A stretch of DNA of 15,874 bases, taken from the NCBI GenBank assembly GCA_036675565.1, contig JAKFER010000271.1, positions 1 to 15,874 of the forward strand, given 5' to 3'. The DNA comes from JACCYQ01 sp036675565 (GTDB lineage Bacteria > Bacteroidota > Bacteroidia > Chitinophagales > Chitinophagaceae). Every line of letters starts with the position of its first letter. The first letter of the stretch is position 1. This document shows, in pieces, positions 6,120-12,669 of the stretch. Below the pieces are notes generated by a model. It had not been told where the DNA came from, searched no databases, and saw nothing but the letters and a program-made list of their open reading frames with translations. The position numbers and the translations under genes are program-made.

Positions 6120-7391
6120 TTAATGCCCATGTTCACCCTCTCCCGAATTGGTCATCTTTGCCAATACAAAAAAGGCACCTTTCACTACAATCTTTGCGTT
6201 TTTCGGTATTTCTTTCAATAAGGTTATTTCTGTAAAACCCACATCGCTTGTACCCTTTGCTACGGGTATTTTTTCAAAGGTCAATCCTTTTTCTTCTTCA
6301 TGTCCGGGCTGTTCTTTCTCATCATGTTTTAAACTGTCTCCTCCTTTTTCATGTTCATCTTCTGCATGTTCCTCAGTCACCATAAAAATAAAATCCTGTC
6401 CAGCTATGTTTACAATAGCGTCGGTTGGCACGGCGGGAACATTTGATTGCTTTAAACTGATAGCTGCCGTTATCGTCATGCCATCAATCAAACCAGTTTT
6501 ATCTCCCTGCACTCTTGCATGTACAGTAACAGATTTACTTTCGCCTTCAAACGACGAACCCAATGAATATATCTGCGCATCATATTCTTTACCGGGATTG
6601 TTGGTTAAAGTGAAATGTATTAACTGGTTGTTCTGTAGTTTAGGCAAATCTTTTTCATACACAAACAAATCAAGATGCAACTGGCTGTTATCAACTATTT
6701 CTGCTACGGGAGAACTGGCATCAACAAAACTTCCCATTTCCGCTTTTACATCGCTCACTATGCCGCTGATAGGACTTGTAATAGACAACACGGAAATCAA
6801 TTTGCCATTAGAAAGCCGTGAAGGGCTAATGCCCATTAGCTGTATTTGCTGTGCCAATGTTGATTTTGCTGTGCGAAGGGTTCTTAATTCAGTTTCTGCC
6901 GCCTGCAAATTTTTTAAGGCGCCTGCATTACCGGCGTTCAGGTCTTTTTGGCGGTTTACTTCCAATTCGGCTAAACCAATTCTTGCATTTACATTCAGGT
7001 ACTCACTTTGCACTTGTACAAACTCGGGGTTAGAGATAGTAGCAATGGTTTGACCTTTTCTAACGTAGTTGCCCGGCTGAACAAGCAAAGATTTTATTAC
7101 ACCACTGTAAACGGAACTAACGCTTGCCTTGTTTTGATTAGGCACTTTAAGCACTCCGTTTGTTTTGAGCGAAGCCGTAAGTTGCTTTTCTACTATGGTA
7201 CCTAATTCAATACCGATACTTTTCATCTGTTCATCGGTAAGGGTAGTGGTGTTTGTGTTCTCGTGTTCTTCTTCTTCTTCGTGCCCTGCTTCTTCCTTTG
7301 CTTCAGGTTCAGCAGTTGCTTTATCTCCGCAAGAAACTATGGTTGCACCAACTGCAAAAAAGGTTAAGAGAATTATTATATGCTTTTTCAT
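6120..7391 (-). CDS. czcB: RND efflux periplasmic adaptor lipoprotein, CzcB/CusB-like
   Basis: This 423-residue membrane-fusion protein should link the inner-membrane RND pump to the outer-membrane factor. The leader ends in IVSC, giving a lipidated Cys21. A barrel-sandwich/lipoyl-like half is visible (VYSGVIKSLLVQPGNYVRKG), followed by an alpha-hairpin of predicted coiled coil (about 128-185), the second lipoyl half (SPISGIVSDVKAEMGSFVD), and beta-barrel segments. Extra His/Glu-rich stretches occur after the lipobox (AGHEEEEEHENTN), between the beta-barrel strands (EEHAEDEHEKGGDSLKHDEK) and at the C-terminal GEGEHGH; such stretches commonly buffer divalent metals in CzcB-type adaptors. It starts 19 nt after the pump gene with AG-rich spacing. 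The symbol is by family; substrate specificity is not proven. Confidence 0.9.
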   Translation of the reverse strand: MKKHIIILLTFFAVGATIVSCGDKATAEPEAKEEAGHEEEEEHENTNTTTLTDEQMKSIGIELGTIVEKQLTASLKTNGVLKVPNQNKASVSSVYSGVIKSLLVQPGNYVRKGQTIATISNPEFVQVQSEYLNVNARIGLAELEVNRQKDLNAGNAGALKNLQAAETELRTLRTAKSTLAQQIQLMGISPSRLSNGKLISVLSITSPISGIVSDVKAEMGSFVDASSPVAEIVDNSQLHLDLFVYEKDLPKLQNNQLIHFTLTNNPGKEYDAQIYSLGSSFEGESKSVTVHARVQGDKTGLIDGMTITAAISLKQSNVPAVPTDAIVNIAGQDFIFMVTEEHAEDEHEKGGDSLKHDEKEQPGHEEEKGLTFEKIPVAKGTSDVGFTEITLLKEIPKNAKIVVKGAFFVLAKMTNSGEGEHGH

Positions 7392-7410
7392 CTTATTTCT
7401 ATTTATTTCT

Positions 7411-8616
7411 TTATTGATTGATGTAATAATTGTATTGAACTACCGACTGGTTATAAGCATTAAGCACTTCCAAGTAGTTTCTTCTAATGTCTATGGCTTG
7501 TGTAAGGTATTGTGCTAAATCCGCAAAACTTATCTCTCCTCCACGATAAGCTAATGATGAAGCCCTGATGATTTCTTCCGATTGCCTTAGCCCGGATGTT
7601 TCATAGAAGGCTAACAGGCGGTTGTTCTTTTGTACTTCCTGAAGTACCTGCAACTGTTGTGTTGTAAACACCTGCCTTCCGTATTCATATTGTTTTCGTT
7701 GAACTTCCGCTTCGGCCTGTGCTGCTTTTACTTTATTACGATAGGCACCGGCGCCAAATAATGGGAAAGCGGCTGTAACTGAAAATCCCGTGAAGGGGTC
7801 GTTTACTCCATACAAACGCTGGCTAAAGAACCGGCCTGAAAATTCCGGCTTGTTTTCGTTTTTGATTACCGCAACATTAGCATTCGCAATATTGATATTT
7901 TGAGCTTGCAATGTGAGCACCGGGTGAACACTATCGGATATTTCATAAGGGAGCGGCAGCTTTTCTAAGGGAGCTTGCAAAGGCAACATTTGTTCGTTTG
8001 TATTTACAAGTTGCAATAGTGATTGTTGTTGAATCTGTATGTCATTGCCTATTTGATTTAACAGCGCTTCTAATTCTCGCATCCGCACATTGGCAGCAAT
8101 GCTATCTAAACCAGGACTGTCACCAGTTCTTACTTTTAAAATCGCAGCATCATTCAGTGATTTATAAATACTATCTAACCGGTAGTATAACTGCTGCTTA
8201 TCCTGCAAATACCAAAGCTCGTAATACACTGTTCTTACTGCCCGCCTTATGTCAACATCAATAGCAGCCGTATTTACCTGGTAATACTTTAACTGCTCGC
8301 TGAACAGATTTTTTTGCGCCTTGTATAAACCCGGCCATGCAATAGCTTGCGACACGCCTATTTTTAAAACGCCTTTATTATCACTGGGACGCAAATCTTC
8401 GTTTTCGACAAACACACCTGTTTTTTGAAAGGCAGTTGAGGTATTGATCTGAAGGCTGCCTCTATTGATTTGCGCATTGTTTATGCCATATTGTAAATTG
8501 TTTTTTGCAGAAGTAATTGCTTCATTAATATCAATTCTTCTGGGTTGCTGTGCTTGTACACTACCCGAAAATGTTAGCAAACTAATGACTGCAATAACCG
8601 GCAAAACTGTTTTCAT
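7411..8616 (-). other. Embedded outer-membrane-factor module with its own signal peptide, SD and ATG inside czcA
   Basis: In frame within the fused gene, ATG at 8616 begins MKTVLPVIAVISLLTFSGS followed by VQAQ, a textbook signal peptide with a cleavage site after VQA. The ATG is preceded by AGAAGG (8623-8628 on the complement) with a 6-nt spacer, a better Shine-Dalgarno than most genes here show. The 401-residue module could be translated on its own, or cut from the fusion by signal peptidase. This suggests a fairly recent or functionally reversible fusion of two once-separate genes. No experiment is implied by the sequence alone. Confidence 0.6.
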
Positions 8617-11600
8617 TTTCCGCCTTCTTTTTGTTGAGAATATAATATAGAGTAGTGGCAAAACTATTAGAGTAAGAAAGGTCGCAGTTACTAATCCCCC
8701 TATAACCACAGTTGCCAGCGGCTTTTGCACTTCGGCACCGGCGCCTGTTGACAATGCCATGGGTATGAAGCCCAATGCGGCAACCGAAGCTGTCATTAAC
8801 ACCGGACGCAAACGGATCTTAGTTCCTTCCAGCACTCTTTGAACAATATCTTTCATACCTTCTTTTTGTAATTGATTAAAAGTGCTTATTAAAACAATGC
8901 CGTTTAACACTGCCACACCAAATAATGCAATGAAACCAACGCCTGCCGAAATGCTGAAAGGCATGCCTCTTAATAACAAAGCAAATACACCGCCGATGGC
9001 ACTCATCGGTATAGCGGTGAAAATCAGCAAGGCTTCTTTCATTGAGCCGAAAGCAAAGAAGAGCAACAGGAAAATCAGTGCCAATGCTACCGGCACAGCA
9101 ATGGTTAATCTTGCAGAAGCCTCCTTTAAATTTTCAAATGTGCCGCCGTAGGTAAAATAATATGCAGTAGGCAGAAGTTTTGCATCATTTAGTTTTTGTT
9201 GTATTTCTGTTACAACACTTTCCACATCACGGCCTCTTACATTGAATCCAACAACTATTCTTCGCTTACCATCTTCACGGCTTATTTGGGCCGGGCCTTC
9301 TTTAAATGAAACAGTGGCTACCTGTGATAATGGTATCTGGTTGCCATCGGTGGTTGCTACATACAAATTGCTGACGTCATCAATAGAAGTGCGACTTGCA
9401 CTATCTAACCGTACCACTAAATCAAATTTTCTTTCATTTTCAAATACAACTCCTGCGGCCTGTCCTGCAAATGCTGTGCTTATGGTGTGGTTGATATCTT
9501 CAATATTTAAACCATAGCCTGCAATCTTTGCCCTGTCGTATTGAATAGTGATTTGTGGTAAGCCGGTTGTTCTTTCCACCTGTGGGTCGGTTGTGCCATT
9601 TACAGATTGAACAATGGCGGCTACTTTAGGAGCAAGCACAGCAAGTGTATCAATATTCTCTCCGAATATTTTTATAGCAACATCCTGCCGCACACCGGTC
9701 ATTAATTCATTAAAACGCATTTGTATGGGCTGGGATGCTTCAAAAAAAACACCCGGTATAACTTCTAATTTTTCCATCATCATTGCAGCCAGTTCATTGT
9801 AGTCATCTGTAGTAGTCCACTCGCTTTTTGGCTTAAGTGTAATGATTAAATCTGTGGCTTCTGGCGGCATAGGGTCGGTTGGTACTTCGGCACTTCCTGT
9901 TTTTCCTACCACCATTTTTACTTCGGGAAATGATTTGACAATACGGCTTGCCTGCATAGATGTTTCCACACTTTGCGTAAGTGATGTGCCCTGGGGCAAT
10001 ATGACGTGGAAAGCAAAATCGCCTTCCTGCAATTGTGGTATAAATTCACCACCCATCCTGCTAAAAAATATGAGGGTAATGGCCAGCAATCCAACGGCTG
10101 CTGCTACCACAGCATATTTCATTCTGATAGCCCACCGGATAAGCGGTGAATATCCCCGCTGAAAGAAATCCATCAGTCTATCGGAAATATTTCTTTTATG
10201 CGTTGGTTTTTTTGAAAGGAATAACGCCGACATCATAGGAATGTAGGTAAGTGAAAGTAACAATGCGCCCAATATGGCAAAACTTACTGTTTGAGCCATG
10301 GGGCGGAACATTTTTCCTTCAATGCCTTGCAAAGACAGAATAGGCAGGTACACAATAAGAATAATGATTTGCCCAAATGCTGCGGAACTCATCATTTTTT
10401 TTGCACTGGCTTCAACCGCTTCATCCATCTGTTGTTGTGTGAGTTTACCAGCAACATGCTTTACAACCAGAAAATGCAGTGTTGCTTCAACAATTATAAC
10501 TGCTCCATCTACTATCAAACCAAAATCTATCGCTCCCAAACTCATTAGGTTGGCGCTAACACCAAACACATTCATCATGCCCAATGCAAACAACATGGAA
10601 AGCGGAATGGCAGAAGCCACAATTAACCCGGCTCGAAGATTTCCTAAAAACAGTACTAATACAAGTAGAACAATTAAAGCTCCTTCAATCAGGTTTGTTT
10701 TTACGGTACCCACAGCACGGTTTACTAAGCTTGTTCTGTCAACATATGCTTCGATTTCCACATCTTCAGGGATAGCATTTTTAATGATTTCCATTTTTGC
10801 TTTTACCCTTTCAACCACGGCAGCGCTGTTAGCGCCTTTTAACATCATTACAATACCGCCCACTACTTCTTTATCACCATTATAGGTAACCGAACCATAA
10901 CGAACAGCATTGCCTAACTGCACTTCGGCTACATCTTTTATCAATACTGGTATTTCATTTACTTTTTTAACAACAATATTACTGATATCATCCATGGATG
11001 ATATTAATCCAATTCCACGGATAAAATAGGCATTAGGCTTCTTATCTATATAGGCGCCTCCGGTATTTTCATTGTTCTTTTCCAATGCAGTAAAGATTTC
11101 AGCAATGGTTGTATTCATTGCTTTTAACCGGTTTGGGTTTACAGCAACTTCATACTGTTTCAGCAAGCCCCCAAAGCTGTTTACTTCTGCCACACCTGCC
11201 GTACCGTATAATTGACGGGCTACAATCCAATCCTGCATGGTACGCAAATCCATTGCAGAATATTTATTCTCCGCACCTTTCTTTGGATGAATAACGTATT
11301 GGTATATCTCACCTAAGCCAGTGCTAACAGGTGCCAGTTCCGGCGTGCCAATCCCATCCGGAATTTTTTCTTCTGCTTCCTTCAGTTTTTCATTAACCAA
11401 CTGCCGGGCAAAGTATATGTCAATATCATCGTGAAAAACAACTGTAATAACAGACAAACCAAACCTTGAAATGGAACGCATTTCTTCCAAATCCGGCAAA
11501 TTTGCAAGACTTTGTTCAATTGGATAGGTTACTAATTGCTCCGTTTCCTGTGCCGCCAGGGTAGGCGTAAGCGTAATAATTTGAACCTGGTTATTTGTAA

Positions 11601-11724
11601 TATCCGGTACAGCATCAAGGGGCAGTTTACCTGCACTCCAAACACCCCAAATTATCAGTGCCAGTGTCATCAACCCAATAATGAGTTTATTTTTAATACT
11701 AAAGTGAATGATTTTATTCAACAT
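7411..11724 (-). CDS. czcA: CzcA-type heavy-metal RND pump fused to a TolC-like outer-membrane factor
   Basis: This 1437-residue product has two parts. Residues 1-1030 are a complete HME-RND proton antiporter with the two repeated halves and 12 membrane helices. The helix-4 motif DFGLIVDGAVIIVE carries Asp400, Asp406 and Glu413, matching the proton-relay acids Asp402/Asp408/Glu415 of Cupriavidus CzcA, so a divalent cation (Zn/Co/Cd) substrate is likelier than Cu(I). After KRRRK a signal-like segment starts at Met1037 (MKTVLPVIAVISLLTFSGS, then VQAQ), and residues 1058-1437 are a TolC/CzcC-like outer-membrane factor with long coiled-coil helices. Such fusions are known in Bacteroidota. The start has AGAAGG 8 nt upstream. 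It lies 78 nt after the small Cys-rich gene and 19 nt before czcB. The fused part could also be made separately from an internal start (separate entry). Confidence 0.93.
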   Translation of the reverse strand: MLNKIIHFSIKNKLIIGLMTLALIIWGVWSAGKLPLDAVPDITNNQVQIITLTPTLAAQETEQLVTYPIEQSLANLPDLEEMRSISRFGLSVITVVFHDDIDIYFARQLVNEKLKEAEEKIPDGIGTPELAPVSTGLGEIYQYVIHPKKGAENKYSAMDLRTMQDWIVARQLYGTAGVAEVNSFGGLLKQYEVAVNPNRLKAMNTTIAEIFTALEKNNENTGGAYIDKKPNAYFIRGIGLISSMDDISNIVVKKVNEIPVLIKDVAEVQLGNAVRYGSVTYNGDKEVVGGIVMMLKGANSAAVVERVKAKMEIIKNAIPEDVEIEAYVDRTSLVNRAVGTVKTNLIEGALIVLLVLVLFLGNLRAGLIVASAIPLSMLFALGMMNVFGVSANLMSLGAIDFGLIVDGAVIIVEATLHFLVVKHVAGKLTQQQMDEAVEASAKKMMSSAAFGQIIILIVYLPILSLQGIEGKMFRPMAQTVSFAILGALLLSLTYIPMMSALFLSKKPTHKRNISDRLMDFFQRGYSPLIRWAIRMKYAVVAAAVGLLAITLIFFSRMGGEFIPQLQEGDFAFHVILPQGTSLTQSVETSMQASRIVKSFPEVKMVVGKTGSAEVPTDPMPPEATDLIITLKPKSEWTTTDDYNELAAMMMEKLEVIPGVFFEASQPIQMRFNELMTGVRQDVAIKIFGENIDTLAVLAPKVAAIVQSVNGTTDPQVERTTGLPQITIQYDRAKIAGYGLNIEDINHTISTAFAGQAAGVVFENERKFDLVVRLDSASRTSIDDVSNLYVATTDGNQIPLSQVATVSFKEGPAQISREDGKRRIVVGFNVRGRDVESVVTEIQQKLNDAKLLPTAYYFTYGGTFENLKEASARLTIAVPVALALIFLLLFFAFGSMKEALLIFTAIPMSAIGGVFALLLRGMPFSISAGVGFIALFGVAVLNGIVLISTFNQLQKEGMKDIVQRVLEGTKIRLRPVLMTASVAALGFIPMALSTGAGAEVQKPLATVVIGGLVTATFLTLIVLPLLYIIFSTKRRRKMKTVLPVIAVISLLTFSGSVQAQQPRRIDINEAITSAKNNLQYGINNAQINRGSLQINTSTAFQKTGVFVENEDLRPSDNKGVLKIGVSQAIAWPGLYKAQKNLFSEQLKYYQVNTAAIDVDIRRAVRTVYYELWYLQDKQQLYYRLDSIYKSLNDAAILKVRTGDSPGLDSIAANVRMRELEALLNQIGNDIQIQQQSLLQLVNTNEQMLPLQAPLEKLPLPYEISDSVHPVLTLQAQNINIANANVAVIKNENKPEFSGRFFSQRLYGVNDPFTGFSVTAAFPLFGAGAYRNKVKAAQAEAEVQRKQYEYGRQVFTTQQLQVLQEVQKNNRLLAFYETSGLRQSEEIIRASSLAYRGGEISFADLAQYLTQAIDIRRNYLEVLNAYNQSVVQYNYYINQ

Positions 11725-11727
11725 AAT

Positions 11728-11807
11728 TATAACCTTCTATTGCATGAATGAATGGACAGATTTAGCCAGGTGGCTAAAGCAAGTCATTATAAAAAGAAAA
11801 GGTTATA
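11728..11807 (-). promoter_or_regulatory. RNA stem sequestering the czcA ribosome-binding site, with nested 18-bp dyad
   Basis: In the minus-strand transcript, UAUAACCUUUU (11807-11797) can pair with AGAAGGUUAUA (11738-11728): nine Watson-Crick pairs, one U-G and one U-A. The 3' arm contains the czcA Shine-Dalgarno AGAAGG. The 5' arm contains the stop codon of the preceding small gene (11805-11803). The enclosed loop holds an inner dyad, TTTAGCCA-GG-TGGCTAAA (11761-11778). A ribosome finishing the upstream gene would cover the 5' arm and free the czcA start site. The inner dyad might instead be a protein-binding operator. Regulation is inferred; the pairing is seen. Confidence 0.6.
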
Positions 11808-12123
11808 CTAAACGCGGAGGCTGCCAGACAGGTAGAGAAACCTGGATAATATTGGTAGGCATATAAACTATAAAAAGTCTATCGTCTTTATAGAAAGTAT
11901 CTGCTATAATTGAAGTAGTATAATTTATTGAGATACTTGCACAACAGGAACATTGACAAAATGGTGAACACTCGTCATTGTGATTTGCATCTTCTGGCAA
12001 TGGAGTTGTTAATATTTGTTCTGCCTTCATTTTGCTCGGGCTATCAGCGAAGTCGCCATCCGTACAAGGCAGACAGCTTATTCCAATTATCAGGAAAGCC
12101 ATGATGAAAGCAAAAATTTTCAT
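11803..12123 (-). CDS. Small exported Cys-rich protein, DUF6660-like, upstream of czcA
   Basis: This 106-residue protein has an N-terminal hydrophobic leader (MKIFAFIMAFLIIGISCLPC; GISC could be a lipobox at Cys17), a Cys cluster NDECSPFCQCSCCAS at about 49-63, a middle without clear motif, and the ending VWQPPRLV. It matches what I remember of a small Bacteroidota family (DUF6660) found near heavy-metal RND pumps; its function is unknown. The Cys cluster could bind periplasmic metal. It is the first gene of the pump operon. A TATTTTTG -7 box ends 5 nt before the ATG, and its stop codon lies inside the stem that hides the czcA start site. A similar protein is encoded at 14886-15194. The name DUF6660 is unverified. 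Confidence 0.7.
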   Translation of the reverse strand: MKIFAFIMAFLIIGISCLPCTDGDFADSPSKMKAEQILTTPLPEDANHNDECSPFCQCSCCASISINYTTSIIADTFYKDDRLFIVYMPTNIIQVSLPVWQPPRLV

Positions 12124-12128
12124 GCTTG

Positions 12129-12136
12129 CAAAAATA
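12129..12136 (-). promoter_or_regulatory. -7 promoter element (TATTTTTG) of the czc operon; near-leaderless start
   Basis: On the minus strand this perfect TAnnTTTG box ends 5 nt before the ATG of the small Cys-rich gene, so the transcript probably starts at or within 1-2 nt of the start codon. A TTG at 12159-12161 lies 22 bp upstream of the box, an acceptable -33 spacing. The heptamer CTTGCAA occurs at 12125-12131 and 12155-12161, exactly 30 bp apart, flanking the promoter core; it could be a regulator site. Confidence 0.55.
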
Positions 12137-12507
12137 GCTGATTATGTAGCAACTCTTGCAATATATCATTGAAAAGATTACAGCGTTGTTGCATTTATCG
12201 TCGCTATTTAACGGAAATCCAACTTCTATAAACATTTCTATTTTCTTGGTTAAACTTCCAAATAAATTGTGAATTAAGGGGCCATTGTTACTTGCATTCA
12301 ATTTATTAAATAGCTTAAATCTATATCAAGTAGCTTTATGTAGATGTCGCGATGTGTTGTGAATAGTATACAGCTAAGATGATCTTTAATTCTTTGAAAA
12401 TGCTCAGTCAAAAAAATTATAATTCTATATTTACTTGTACTTCCATTCAATTATAAATAATACAAAGTAAAATACTGGTTCAAGGAAGTGCCACAACAAA
12501 CGAAAAA

Positions 12508-12545
12508 GGGTATTGAGGTTGGTTAAATATAATTCCTCAATACCC
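12508..12545 (-). terminator. Rho-independent terminator of the DUF6660-like/TonB-receptor unit
   Basis: The arms 12508-12518 and 12535-12545 (GGGTATTGAGG and its complement) form a perfect 11-bp stem with a 16-nt loop. On the minus strand the stem is followed immediately by five T (12503-12507). It lies about 125 nt after the receptor stop codon, so about 120 nt of 3' sequence is transcribed. Confidence 0.8.
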
Positions 12546-12669
12546 TGAAGCTGTTGATTAAAATATGCTTTGCTACAGCTTTAAAATTCTATAAACACCA
12601 AAGCCTACCAACATAAGCACTATTATATCTACTATCAGTTGTTTTGTGTATAGCTGCTGATTGTGATTG

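Larger units (their letters stand above)
12124..12669. other. 546-nt intergenic region between the czc operon and the TonB receptor
   Basis: It holds the czc promoter at its left end, the TonB-unit terminator at 12508-12545, and between that terminator and the receptor gene a minus-strand open frame without a normal start codon (see findings). For about 12170-12500 I see no gene, RNA gene or convincing repeat. A frame of 85 codons on the minus strand at 12044-12301 overlaps the small Cys-rich gene out of phase and looks non-coding. Confidence 0.6.

Noticed and set aside
6148..7053. 301-codon plus-strand frame opposite czcB
   Set aside because: Antisense shadow of a well-supported adaptor gene; Ser/Cys/Phe-rich composition without domains.
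10298..10885. 195-codon plus-strand frame opposite czcA
   Set aside because: Antisense shadow of the RND transporter, no start signals or motifs.
12044..12301. 85-codon minus-strand frame upstream of the small Cys-rich gene
   Set aside because: It overlaps that gene out of phase, covers the strong promoter, and has no recognisable protein features.
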